From Gramella jeungdoensis (lineage in GTDB: Bacteria > Bacteroidota > Bacteroidia > Flavobacteriales > Flavobacteriaceae), in the NCBI RefSeq assembly GCF_023805255.1, contig NZ_JAMSCK010000001.1, positions 310,001 through 374,000 on the forward strand: 64,000 nucleotides of DNA. Direction: 5' to 3'. This document shows, piece after piece, positions 17,808 through 25,627 of this stretch (positions within the stretch are counted from its first letter, which is position 1; every line of letters begins with the position of its first letter). A program made the translations under genes and the position numbers. The notes beneath the pieces are model-generated. The model saw only the letters and a list, made by a program, of their open reading frames with translations, made no database searches and was not told where the DNA came from.

Positions 17808-18329
17808 ATGAAAATTTTTCTTTTGGGCTATATGGGCTCTGGAAAATCGTATATAGGAAAGCAACTGGCAGTAAGTCTTGGCTATGAATTCATAGATCTT
17901 GATGAAGAAATAGAAAAGAAGGAAAACTCCAGTATTCCTGAAATTTTTGAAAGAAGGGGAGAGGTATTCTTCAGGAAAATAGAAAGACAAATGCTGGAGG
18001 AGGTCATCCAATCTGGGACCTCTTTAATTATATCCCTTGGCGGAGGAACTCCCTGCTATGGCGATAATATGGAACTTATCAAACAGGCAGAGAATTCAAC
18101 CAGCATCTATCTAAAGTTGAAAGTTGAAAACCTCACCGAAAGATTATTTAAGGAAAAGGATCAGCGTCCCTTGATTAGTCATCTGGAAGACAAAGAAAAG
18201 CTGGAGGAATTCATTAGGAAACATCTTTTTGAAAGAGGTTTCTATTATAATCAGAGCCAGCACATTATTAATTGTGATTCACTTTCTCCAGAGGAAATAA
18301 TCAGGGAGATAAAATCCAGGTTAGGATAA
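17808..18329 (+). CDS. aroK: Shikimate kinase
   Basis: Phosphorylates shikimate at O-3 in chorismate biosynthesis. 173 residues. The P-loop is LLGYMGSGKSYIG at residues 4-16, the shikimate-binding DLDEEIE and FERRGEVFFRKIE segments follow, then SLGGGTPC and the lid arginine region KEKDQRPLI. Start ATG is unambiguous. Its end overlaps the convergent phosphoribosyltransferase by nine bases. aroK and aroL are alternative names for this family. Confidence 0.93.
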   Translation: MKIFLLGYMGSGKSYIGKQLAVSLGYEFIDLDEEIEKKENSSIPEIFERRGEVFFRKIERQMLEEVIQSGTSLIISLGGGTPCYGDNMELIKQAENSTSIYLKLKVENLTERLFKEKDQRPLISHLEDKEKLEEFIRKHLFERGFYYNQSQHIINCDSLSPEEIIREIKSRLG

Positions 18330-18818
18330 CTCCACCTTTTCATTACTCTCATCCAAAGTGACTTTCACGGTTTCGCTGAGCGAGGTTGAAAGAGAGAGTC
18401 CTTTGAAATCGGCCTTTACAGGGTATTTTTTATGGTTACGGTCTACAAGAACGGCTGTTCTGAACTGCTTAAGCGGAACTTCAAGGAAATGCCGTACCCC
18501 ATAGATGAGAGTGGTTCCGGAATTGAGTACATCATCCACTAAAATAATAGACTTATCCTGATATTCGTCAGAGCTCAGGGAAGTTGTGATTGTTCCGCGA
18601 GGATTTTTTTTATCTATTTCAACCTTACACAGGTGTACCTTGAGAGGAGATATCTGAGTGAGCTCTTCTTCTATTTTTCCTGCTAGTTGAAATCCGTTTT
18701 TTGCAATGCCTGCTATTATTACTTCTTTTTCTTCAATATTGCTTTCATAGATCTGGTATGCAATGCGGCGGATTTTATGTTTTATCTGCTCCTGGTTTAA
18801 TATAGGGTGCTTTTTCAT
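18321..18818 (-). CDS. PyrR-like phosphoribosyltransferase
   Basis: 165 residues of the type I PRTase fold with the PRPP-binding loop SIILVDDVLNSGTTLIYG and the preceding flexible region TTSLSSDEY. Closest in appearance to PyrR (pyrimidine operon attenuator with uracil phosphoribosyltransferase activity), but no pyrimidine genes or attenuator lie nearby, so substrate and regulatory role are uncertain. Third gene of an Hsp15-methyltransferase-PRTase operon; its ATG overlaps the previous stop in ATGA. Confidence 0.82.
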   Translation of the reverse strand: MKKHPILNQEQIKHKIRRIAYQIYESNIEEKEVIIAGIAKNGFQLAGKIEEELTQISPLKVHLCKVEIDKKNPRGTITTSLSSDEYQDKSIILVDDVLNSGTTLIYGVRHFLEVPLKQFRTAVLVDRNHKKYPVKADFKGLSLSTSLSETVKVTLDESNEKVELS

Positions 18819-19396
18819 TTCTTGGTTTTTATGAATTTAAAGAACAGTTCATTTCCCTGTCTTGGCTTGATAGAGTTATAACATCGCTCTAAAATATCAA
18901 TTTTGAAGTACGGACTAAAATACGTTAAATATTCCTGTTTAGTGCCTCCAAAAGGAGGGCCATCTTCCCTGAGTTCAAAATCAAAGAAAACTCCGGCAAT
19001 CTTACCTCCTGTTTTTAATAGGTTGAAGCATTGTTCAGCATAATCAGGTCTTTTTTCTACGGGAATTGCGCAGAAAAAAGTTTGTTCCAGGATCAGGTCA
19101 TAAGTCTGGTTCAAAGTAAAAAAGTCCTGTTGAAGCAACTGATTTTTTGGAAAGTCGGGAACACGATTTTGAAAGTTTTGAAGAGGCTCAGACGCGATTT
19201 CGCAAATAGTAATATTTTTAAATTCATTTTTAAACAGGTATTCGGCCTCATAGGAATTGCCAGCTCCCGGAATCAGGATTTTCAATTCTTTATATTCTAG
19301 CTGATCTATATATTCTTTTAGCGGGGTAGATACATATCCAATATCCCATCCCGTTCTCTTTTCCCTGTATCTGGCAGACCAGAATTCACTACTCAT
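18815..19396 (-). CDS. TPMT-family SAM-dependent methyltransferase
   Basis: 193 residues. FWSARYREKRTGWDIG at the N-terminus and the SAM-binding LKILIPGAGNSYEAEYLF are the signature of the thiopurine S-methyltransferase family, whose bacterial members methylate small S, Se or Te compounds or halides. The frame is open a further 19 codons upstream inside the Hsp15 gene; I chose the ATG at 19396 because the family starts just before this WxxRY segment. It overlaps Hsp15 by eight bases and the PRTase by four, so the three genes are tightly coupled. Confidence 0.82.
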   Translation of the reverse strand: MSSEFWSARYREKRTGWDIGYVSTPLKEYIDQLEYKELKILIPGAGNSYEAEYLFKNEFKNITICEIASEPLQNFQNRVPDFPKNQLLQQDFFTLNQTYDLILEQTFFCAIPVEKRPDYAEQCFNLLKTGGKIAGVFFDFELREDGPPFGGTKQEYLTYFSPYFKIDILERCYNSIKPRQGNELFFKFIKTKK

Positions 19397-19796
19397 GGTC
19401 CTTACTTTTATCTTCGTCCCGGTTTTCCCTTGCATTTTCAAACCAGTCATCAATATCCCTTCTGTCCTTTTTGGTAGGCCGGCCTGTACCTTTCTTACGG
19501 TAATAATCCTTGGAATATTTTAATAGGTCAAGTTTTTCAAAAGCTTCCTTAGGTGTGATATCATGTATATATAGATTCACTAGCTTGGCACCAACTCTGC
19601 TCTTTGGAGTATCAAGGATCTCCAACTCATAATTTATCTGGTTTTTCCTAACCTTTAATTTATCTCCGGGAAAGACCTCTTTAGAGGGTTTTAAGATCTC
19701 GTCATCAAGCCTTACCTTTCCCTGCTTACAGGCATTAGTAGCAATGCTTCTGGTCTTAAAATAACGTACACACCATAAAAATTTATCAACTCTCAT
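19389..19796 (-). CDS. hslR: S4-domain RNA-binding heat-shock protein, Hsp15 family
   Basis: 135 residues. The S4 domain occupies the first 60 or so: MRVDKFLWCVRYFKTRSIAT, then KVRLDDEILKPSKEVFPGD. A basic C-terminal tail (RKKGTGRPTKKDRRDIDDW) matches Hsp15. Hsp15 binds free 50S subunits carrying a nascent chain and helps rescue stalled translation. First gene of a three-gene operon whose -7 box TATTTTTG is at 19830-19837 on the minus strand. Confidence 0.85.
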   Translation of the reverse strand: MRVDKFLWCVRYFKTRSIATNACKQGKVRLDDEILKPSKEVFPGDKLKVRKNQINYELEILDTPKSRVGAKLVNLYIHDITPKEAFEKLDLLKYSKDYYRKKGTGRPTKKDRRDIDDWFENARENRDEDKSKDHE

Positions 19797-19829
19797 AATT
19801 TGACCTCTAAATCACCGTTCATATTGAAG

Positions 19830-19837
19830 CAAAAATA
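19830..19837 (-). promoter_or_regulatory. Promoter -7 box of the hslR operon
   Basis: Minus strand TATTTTTG, a TAnnTTTG match, 34 bases before the hslR ATG. No TTG at the standard distance. Confidence 0.5.
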
Positions 19838-19876
19838 CAAGATTATTGTATCTTGCGGCTCCTAAATAAAATTCGA

Positions 19877-20797
19877 ATGAGATTAAACAAAATTATAATT
19901 CTTTGCCTAACGGCTTTTCTTGTTTTTTCATGTAATAAAGATGATGATAACGGTATTCAAACAGTTCCTCCAAGGGACCGCGGAGAGGTGGCCATTGAGG
20001 ATGATCAGGAAATAATAGAATATCTTAATACACACTTTTATAATTACGAGGAGTTTGAAAACCCTTCAGAAGATTTCGACTATGTTGTTCGTTTTGATAC
20101 CATAGCCGGAGATAATTCAGATAAAACGCCGATTATAGACTCAGATAAACTGATGACAAAAACGGTGAATTATGAAGGAGTTGATCAACAGGTTTATATA
20201 CTGAAGGTGAGAGAAGGAGAAGGAGCTAAGCCTGCTTTTACTGATTCTACTCTTGTTGCCTATCGCGGTCAGCTTCTAAATAGTAATGTTTTTGATAGTA
20301 ACCTTAAGTCTCCTGTCTGGTTTAATCTGTCGGGTTATGAGATTAGAGGTTCTAATGGAGTTATTGCCACTGTTGGAAATGTAATAAAAGGCTATGCTGA
20401 AGGCCTGGAAGAATTTCGAGCTGCTACTGGATATGAGGTTCAGGCTGATAATACGGTGAAATGGAATAACGATTATGGAATAGGAGCGATCTTTATTCCG
20501 TCAGGACTAGGATATTTTGCTAATGCCAGGGCTTCTATCCCTGCTTACTCTCCGCTTATTTTTACCATTAATTTATATCATGTAAATGAAGCTGATCATG
20601 ATGGAGATGGTGTTCCTTCATATCTGGAGGACCTTGACGGAGATGGGAATCCATTTAATGATGATACCGATGGAGATGGTTTAAGCAATCATTCCGATCC
20701 TGATGATGATGGGGATGGGAAACCTACCAAAGAGGAGTTAGGAGATAAGAATGAAGATGGAGTTCCGGATTATCTGGACCCTGACATCTTCGAATAA
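19877..20797 (+). CDS. FKBP-type peptidyl-prolyl isomerase lipoprotein with thrombospondin-3 repeats
   Basis: 306 residues. A lipoprotein signal ends FLVFSC. An FKBP-like domain at about residues 90-235 shows the pattern VAYRGQLLNSNVFDS, VIKGYAEGLEEF and GAIFIPSGLGYF. The C-terminus is a run of calcium-binding thrombospondin type 3 repeats (DHDGDGVPSYLEDLDGDG and DTDGDGLSNHSDPDDDGDG). It should fold secreted proteins at the envelope. ATG at 19877 is preferred to an in-frame TTG at 19853 since the signal peptide begins there. Closed by a strong hairpin terminator. Confidence 0.87.
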   Translation: MRLNKIIILCLTAFLVFSCNKDDDNGIQTVPPRDRGEVAIEDDQEIIEYLNTHFYNYEEFENPSEDFDYVVRFDTIAGDNSDKTPIIDSDKLMTKTVNYEGVDQQVYILKVREGEGAKPAFTDSTLVAYRGQLLNSNVFDSNLKSPVWFNLSGYEIRGSNGVIATVGNVIKGYAEGLEEFRAATGYEVQADNTVKWNNDYGIGAIFIPSGLGYFANARASIPAYSPLIFTINLYHVNEADHDGDGVPSYLEDLDGDGNPFNDDTDGDGLSNHSDPDDDGDGKPTKEELGDKNEDGVPDYLDPDIFE

Positions 20798-20820
20798 ATC
20801 AAAAAGATTATAAAATAAAA

Positions 20821-20848
20821 ATCCCCGGAAGAAGTCCGGGGATTTTTT
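20821..20848. terminator. Bidirectional terminator
   Basis: ATCCCCGGA / TCCGGGGAT around an AGAAG loop, A-rich on the left and T-rich on the right. It serves both the FKBP gene and the convergent metzincin-like gene. Confidence 0.9.
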
Positions 20849-20852
20849 GTTT

Positions 20853-21632
20853 TTATCTTCCACCAACCGACTGCAGATCATCAATACAGGCCTCATCAAG
20901 TTCTGGAACGCCTGATCCATTGATAACATCAACCACTCCACTTCCAAATTCTATGGAGGCCCTCATTAAACATCCATCTCCATTGCAATGTCCTTGGTTT
21001 TCTGAGTCTTCATGGTTAGAAACCGGTTCAGTACCCAGATCTACAAGACCAAATAAATGCCCGAATTCATGATTTAAGGTAGCAGCTTCTATGATAGCCC
21101 TGCTAGGGGAACCATTTCTATTTGCAAATTCTTTGATCGTTTGTTCATAGATCACCATTGAAGTATTTCTGAAAGCTGATCCAAGAACGAATTTTTCATT
21201 AGTGTCTTTTTCGTTACTGCCGTCAGCAAAATAGATCCATACGGCTATTTCATCACCGGCATTATAAGCTGTTCTTTCCTCTTTTTCGATTTCGACGATT
21301 TCTTCAATAGTAAAGGGAGCCTTTCCTGACGAGGGGACAGATCGCAAAGTAATGCTTATACCATCTGGTTTATATATTCTTTCCTGAAGGAAACTTTGAA
21401 ATTCACTTATAGCTTCGTCGGCAGGTTTGTTGCCTTCCACATACACAATCTCGAGATTCATCGATGTGAATTTTACATCGCTTAGCAGATCGGTCGCAGA
21501 AGCCCCAAGAGTTTTAAGGTTTGCTGTACGGTTTACACCTCCATTCTTTGGATCATTTGGATCATCCTTGGTACAGGAAAATACAAAGCCGATGGCAACA
21601 AAAATTATAAGTAGTTTTTTAAATCTTATCAT
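20853..21632 (-). CDS. Metzincin-like zinc metalloprotease lipoprotein
   Basis: 259 residues, lipoprotein signal ending GFVFSC. The zinc site reads HEFGHLFGLVDLG, fitting HExxHxxGxxH/D of metzincins with an aspartate in the third-ligand position, and CNGDGCLM follows about 25 residues later as a candidate Met-turn. The mature part includes a beta-rich region (SITLRSVPSSGKAPFTIEE). Expected to be an outer-membrane-anchored peptidase; substrate unknown. The frame opens eight codons earlier, but MIRFKKLL starts the signal peptide. It stands alone opposite the FKBP gene. Confidence 0.78.
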   Translation of the reverse strand: MIRFKKLLIIFVAIGFVFSCTKDDPNDPKNGGVNRTANLKTLGASATDLLSDVKFTSMNLEIVYVEGNKPADEAISEFQSFLQERIYKPDGISITLRSVPSSGKAPFTIEEIVEIEKEERTAYNAGDEIAVWIYFADGSNEKDTNEKFVLGSAFRNTSMVIYEQTIKEFANRNGSPSRAIIEAATLNHEFGHLFGLVDLGTEPVSNHEDSENQGHCNGDGCLMRASIEFGSGVVDVINGSGVPELDEACIDDLQSVGGR

Positions 21633-21675
21633 GATGAATTTTATGCGCTGTGGCAAAAATATGAAAAATACTGAG

Positions 21676-22377
21676 TTAGAGAGGTTTTAATATAGCCAGG
21701 TAATCAAAATGCCTGCCTTTTTGTATGATCTTACAGCTAAATTTATTTTTTAAAGCTTCTTTTTCCAATAATACCGGGTCTAAATATAGCCAGTCAAAGA
21801 AATCAGATCTTGAATCTTTATAGCTGAGCTGAAACTTAAGTTCACCATAATATTCTTCCTGCTCTGGCAATTCTTCATCGAAAAGATAGATGAGGTCTGA
21901 AGAGTCCAGCAGGATCTGGCCATTCTCTTGCAGAATTGATCTCGAATGTTCGAAGAATTTCTTCAGGTTCTTAAGTTTTCCGATAATTCCGCTACCATTC
22001 ATCAACATAAGAATAGTATCGAATTTTTCATTTTTTAACTCGAAGAAATCCTTGCATTCGGCATTTTTAAGACCGCGTTTTTTAGCTATTTCGATGGCAC
22101 CGGTAGAAGTGTCTATCCCGGTACACTTAAGATCTTTCAAATTTTGAAGATAAAGACTATGGCTTCCAGCTCCGCAGCCAACATCCAGAACTTTTCCTCT
22201 GCATAATTCAAGTGCCTTTTGCTCAAGGGGAGGCATTTCATCAAAATCTCTGAAAAGATATTTTACAGGGATGGTGTCATCTTCAAAATCGGGAGAGTGA
22301 ACTATAATGTTAGTTTCATCATTTTCTTCAAAAAAAGCCTTAATGGCTTTGCCGAATATATCCTTATTTTTGTCCAA
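21676..22377 (-). CDS. Class I SAM-dependent methyltransferase
   Basis: 233 residues with motif I GKVLDVGCGAGSHSLYL, motif II CTGIDTSTGAIEIAKKRG and motif III FDTILMLMNGSGIIGKL. The substrate cannot be told. The only in-frame start near the N-terminus is TTG at 22377, and the first base of the divergent ykgJ-type gene's ATG is the same position, so the two genes share their start region. A minus-strand -7 box TATCTTTG at 22412-22419 would drive it from inside the neighbour's coding sequence. Confidence 0.85.
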   Translation of the reverse strand: MDKNKDIFGKAIKAFFEENDETNIIVHSPDFEDDTIPVKYLFRDFDEMPPLEQKALELCRGKVLDVGCGAGSHSLYLQNLKDLKCTGIDTSTGAIEIAKKRGLKNAECKDFFELKNEKFDTILMLMNGSGIIGKLKNLKKFFEHSRSILQENGQILLDSSDLIYLFDEELPEQEEYYGELKFQLSYKDSRSDFFDWLYLDPVLLEKEALKNKFSCKIIQKGRHFDYLAILKPL

Positions 22378-22419
22378 TGGAAGAGTTTCTTAAAAGTTTG
22401 CCAGAAAGGGCCAAAGATA
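22365..22419. promoter_or_regulatory. Interlocked divergent promoter elements within coding sequence
   Basis: Plus-strand TATTTTTG at 22365-22372 lies within the methyltransferase gene, and minus-strand TATCTTTG at 22412-22419 lies within the ykgJ-type gene. Both fit TAnnTTTG. The plus-strand box would start transcription almost at the ykgJ ATG, implying a leaderless or very short leader. Confidence 0.4.
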
Positions 22420-22868
22420 AGAAGAAGGAGAATAGAAAGTTCTTTTCAAAGTTAAAGAAAAGACCGCCAAAGGATCTTGATTCTATTATGCTGGAACTTC
22501 ATGAGGAGGAATTCTCGCGTACAGATTGCCTTACATGTGCCAATTGTTGCAAAACCACGGGCCCTTTATTCACTCAGAAAGATATTGAAAGGCTTAGCAA
22601 ACATTTTAAAATGAAGCCAGGAGATTTTATCGATACTTATCTCAGGCTGGATGAGGAGAATGACTATGTTTTGCAACAAGTGCCCTGTCCATTTTTAGGA
22701 AGTGATAACTATTGCTCGGTGTATGATAAAAGACCCAAAGCCTGCAGGGAGTATCCGCATACCGATAGGAAGGACTTTCATAAGATCTCAAATATTACAA
22801 TTAAGAATACGGCTATCTGTCCAGCCGCCTATAATATTGTAGAAGAAATGAAAAAAAGAATCGGTTGA
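22377..22868 (+). CDS. YkgJ-type cysteine-cluster protein
   Basis: 163 residues. The conserved cysteine cluster (CxxCxxCC then later C) is seen as DCLTCANCCKTTGPLF near residue 47, with further cysteines in CPFLGSDNYCSVYDKRPKAC and AICPAA, the pattern of the UPF0153/YkgJ zinc- or iron-binding family. A basic N-terminal helix precedes it. Function of the family is not established; metal binding is likely. It diverges from a methyltransferase whose start codon abuts its own. Confidence 0.85.
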   Translation: MEEFLKSLPERAKDKKKENRKFFSKLKKRPPKDLDSIMLELHEEEFSRTDCLTCANCCKTTGPLFTQKDIERLSKHFKMKPGDFIDTYLRLDEENDYVLQQVPCPFLGSDNYCSVYDKRPKACREYPHTDRKDFHKISNITIKNTAICPAAYNIVEEMKKRIG

Positions 22869-23060
22869 TTATCTAATTCTCCTTCCCAATAGAAAATAAA
22901 CCAATGTTCCAATGATTGGCGCCAGAATGATCACTATCAGCCATAATAGCTTTTCTGTAAGGCTTAAATTTTTCTGAAAAATATCTACTATTGCCCAGAT
23001 CACCATTACCACTGTTAATATGATAAGGATGAAAATGAGACTCATTAAAAATTCATCCAT
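22869..23060 (-). CDS. PLDc_N-domain small membrane protein
   Basis: 63 residues with two membrane helices and the N-terminal phospholipase-D-like motif: IFILIILTVVMVIWAIVDIF, then LSLTEKLLWLIVIILAPIIG and LVYFLLGRR. This domain occurs alone in many Bacteroidota as a short inner-membrane protein of unknown role. It abuts the ykgJ-type stop and lies 7 bases downstream of the NamZ gene, probably co-transcribed with it. Confidence 0.8.
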   Translation of the reverse strand: MDEFLMSLIFILIILTVVMVIWAIVDIFQKNLSLTEKLLWLIVIILAPIIGTLVYFLLGRRIR

Positions 23061-23067
23061 ACTCGGG

Positions 23068-24303
23068 CTATTTATATAGAAGGTATTTCTTTCTTATTTC
23101 ACTGTATTCTTTTAAACCGGACTGCCAGGTTTTTTCTATCTCTTCAGCACTTAAGCCTTCTTCGATTTGTTGCTGAAGTTTCTTAGTGCCCGCGAGTTTG
23201 GTGAAAAACTGATTAAAGAAATCTTCTTTTGATGAAGTATGATTATATGCTTCAATCAGCCATTCGAGGTTGAGGGAATTAAGCTCAGGGCTTTTCGATA
23301 GGTCTTTCCCGTAACATTCTTTTCCTTTATGTTTAGGGTTTTGTGCGCCATCCATTGATTGCGGAGTGTAAGAATAGGGGTAATATTCACTATCCAGAAA
23401 TGGCGAGCCAAATACCTGGAACTGCTTCGTGGTGCCACGGCCTGCATTCACATTGGTACCTTCAAAAAAGCAGAGACTTGGATAAAGATTGATGGACTTC
23501 TCGTTTGGCAGGTTGGGAGAGGGCTTAACTGGCAGGGAATAGGCAAGAGAATGATCATAATTCTTCATTTTTATTACCTGAAGATCACATTTTACACCAT
23601 CGGTAAGCCAGTCCTGTCCGTTGATCATGTTTGCATATTCTCCTATGGTCATCCCGTGAACTACAGGAACAGGATGCATGCCCACAAAACTTTTATTCTC
23701 CTTTTCCAGAATAGGGCCGTCAATATAAGATCCATTAGGATTAGGCCGGTCCAGTACCAGCAGCGGAATGTTATTTTCGGCACAGGCTTCCATTATATAA
23801 TGTAGAGTAGAGATATAGGTGTAAAATCTTGCTCCTACATCCTGAATGTCAAAAATGATCATATCTAAATCCTTAAGTACTTCAGCTGTAGGCTTTTTAT
23901 TTTCTCCATAGAGCGATAGAACCGGCAGGCCTGTTTTTGTGTCAATGCCATCTTTCACTACCTCTCCCGCATCGGCCGTACCGCGAAAGCCGTGTTCAGG
24001 GGCAAATACTTTTTTGATCTGTATATCATGATTTAAAAGTGAATCGACCAAGTGGATATAACTGCCATTTTCGTTTTTTATGATGGAAGTTTGGTTCCCT
24101 ACGAATCCAATTTTCTTATCCTTAATTAGAGGCAAATACTCTGCAGTGTTATTCGCGCCGGTGATTATTTCGGTTTTTACAGGATTTTCAATTTCCTTTT
24201 CCTGGACCTGAGATTGATCCTTAGTTTGTTTGTTGTTGTTTCCGCAGGAAAGAATTCCGCTAAGAAGGAATAAAAATGTAATTTTGGGCAATCCCTTAAT
24301 CAT
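23068..24303 (-). CDS. Exo-beta-N-acetylmuramidase NamZ family (DUF1343) lipoprotein
   Basis: 411 residues. Lipoprotein signal ends SGILSC. Family segments seen: KIGFVGNQTS, FAPEHGFRGTADAGE, DMIIFDIQDVGARFYTY, LDRPNPNGSYIDGP and FEGTNVNAGRGTT. The family founder cleaves terminal MurNAc from peptidoglycan fragments, so a role in cell-wall recycling is likely. Its ATG is only six bases from the TTG start of the divergent permease, leaving no room for separate promoters between them. Confidence 0.87.
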   Translation of the reverse strand: MIKGLPKITFLFLLSGILSCGNNNKQTKDQSQVQEKEIENPVKTEIITGANNTAEYLPLIKDKKIGFVGNQTSIIKNENGSYIHLVDSLLNHDIQIKKVFAPEHGFRGTADAGEVVKDGIDTKTGLPVLSLYGENKKPTAEVLKDLDMIIFDIQDVGARFYTYISTLHYIMEACAENNIPLLVLDRPNPNGSYIDGPILEKENKSFVGMHPVPVVHGMTIGEYANMINGQDWLTDGVKCDLQVIKMKNYDHSLAYSLPVKPSPNLPNEKSINLYPSLCFFEGTNVNAGRGTTKQFQVFGSPFLDSEYYPYSYTPQSMDGAQNPKHKGKECYGKDLSKSPELNSLNLEWLIEAYNHTSSKEDFFNQFFTKLAGTKKLQQQIEEGLSAEEIEKTWQSGLKEYSEIRKKYLLYK

Positions 24304-24309
24304 GATATC

Positions 24310-25542
24310 TTGAATTTCGAGTATTTTGTTGTTAAACGGCTTATAAGCACAAAAAAGTATAAAAGTAGCATTTCAGCTCCTATAATAAAAATAGCGATTA
24401 CTGCAATTGCTATCGGGGTGATAATGATGCTTGTTTCTTTCGCAACAGGGCTGGGATTACAAGAGAAAATAAGGGATAAGATAGCGGCTTTCAATGGTCA
24501 TATCAATATTTCAAGCTACGATAATAACAGTTCCAAGGTATCGCTTATCCCGGTTTCAACGAATCAGGATTTTTATCCTGAATTTAATACAGTAGAGGGA
24601 ATTGAGCATGTGCAGGCCGTTGCCACCAAGTTCGCGGTGATTCGTACCGAAACCGATTTTGAAGGGGTTATCGTGAAAGGGGTTGGCGACGATTATAAAT
24701 GGGACTTCTTTAAAGATTTTATAACCCGGGGCCGGCTTCCTGACTTCTCTTCCGGTCTTAATGATGAGATCCTTATTTCTGAATATCTCGCCAACAGGTT
24801 ACAGGTAAAAGTAGGAGATAAGCTGCCTACTTATTTTCTTCGTGAAGATAGTGAACGGCCAATTGTAAGAGGTTTTGAGATCACGGGAATTTATGATTCG
24901 GGGTTTCAGGAATTTGATGAGCTTTACCTTATTGCTGATATAAGGCATATACAGCGTATCAACAAATGGGAAGATGATGAGGTTGGAAATTTTGAGGTCT
25001 TCGTTGATGATTTTGATGATCTGGATAGGAAGGGGAATGAGGTTTATGAGAATACCGGATCTTTTCTCGATACACAAACCATCAGTCAGAAGTATTACTC
25101 GATCTTTGAATGGCTCTCGCTTTTTGATTTTAATATTGCTCTCATAATTGGGATTATGATCCTGGTCGCAGGGATAAATATGATCACTGCGCTGCTGGTG
25201 CTCATCCTTGAAAGAACCCAGATGATCGGCATCCTTAAAGCACTTGGCGCGGGCGACTGGAGTATTAGAAAAATATTTCTTTACAATGCAGCCTATCTTA
25301 TAATTCTTGGACTTTTCTGGGGTAATTTGATTGGAGTAGGGCTGTTGGCTCTTCAGAAATATTTTAAACTGGTACCACTGGACCCACGTACTTATTATGT
25401 GACGGAGGTGCCTATTTATCTTCACTGGGATTATATTCTTTTTGTGAATGTAGGCACCCTTATTTTATGTATGATCATGCTTCTGATTCCTTCGATTATA
25501 ATTTCTAAAATTTCACCGGTTAAGGCCATAAAGTTCGAGTAA
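24310..25542 (+). CDS. FtsX-like/LolC-type ABC transporter permease
   Basis: 410 residues with the MacB/FtsX layout: N-terminal NFEYFVVKRL, a first membrane helix (APIIKIAITAIAIGVIMMLVSF), a large periplasmic domain to about residue 270, and three C-terminal helices (NIALIIGIMILVAGINMITALLVLI, then LGAGDWSIRKIFLYNAAYLI). Similar to LolC/LolE, which extract lipoproteins from the inner membrane with an ATPase LolD; no ATPase gene is adjacent. The start is TTG, supported by the family's conserved first residues; no ATG fits. Confidence 0.87.
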   Translation: MNFEYFVVKRLISTKKYKSSISAPIIKIAITAIAIGVIMMLVSFATGLGLQEKIRDKIAAFNGHINISSYDNNSSKVSLIPVSTNQDFYPEFNTVEGIEHVQAVATKFAVIRTETDFEGVIVKGVGDDYKWDFFKDFITRGRLPDFSSGLNDEILISEYLANRLQVKVGDKLPTYFLREDSERPIVRGFEITGIYDSGFQEFDELYLIADIRHIQRINKWEDDEVGNFEVFVDDFDDLDRKGNEVYENTGSFLDTQTISQKYYSIFEWLSLFDFNIALIIGIMILVAGINMITALLVLILERTQMIGILKALGAGDWSIRKIFLYNAAYLIILGLFWGNLIGVGLLALQKYFKLVPLDPRTYYVTEVPIYLHWDYILFVNVGTLILCMIMLLIPSIIISKISPVKAIKFE

Positions 25543-25576
25543 TAGTTACGACCAATAGATTAAGCTGATACGATAC

Positions 25577-25608
25577 TTGGGTTTAGGCTTCAGGATTTTT
25601 TACATTTG
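25577..25608 (+). promoter_or_regulatory. Promoter of the CBS-like gene
   Basis: TACATTTG at 25601-25608 fits TAnnTTTG, with TTG at 25577-25579, a spacer of 21 bases, slightly longer than usual. The start codon is 19 bases further on. Confidence 0.6.
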
Positions 25609-25627
25609 CAGTCTTTAAAATTTTAAA

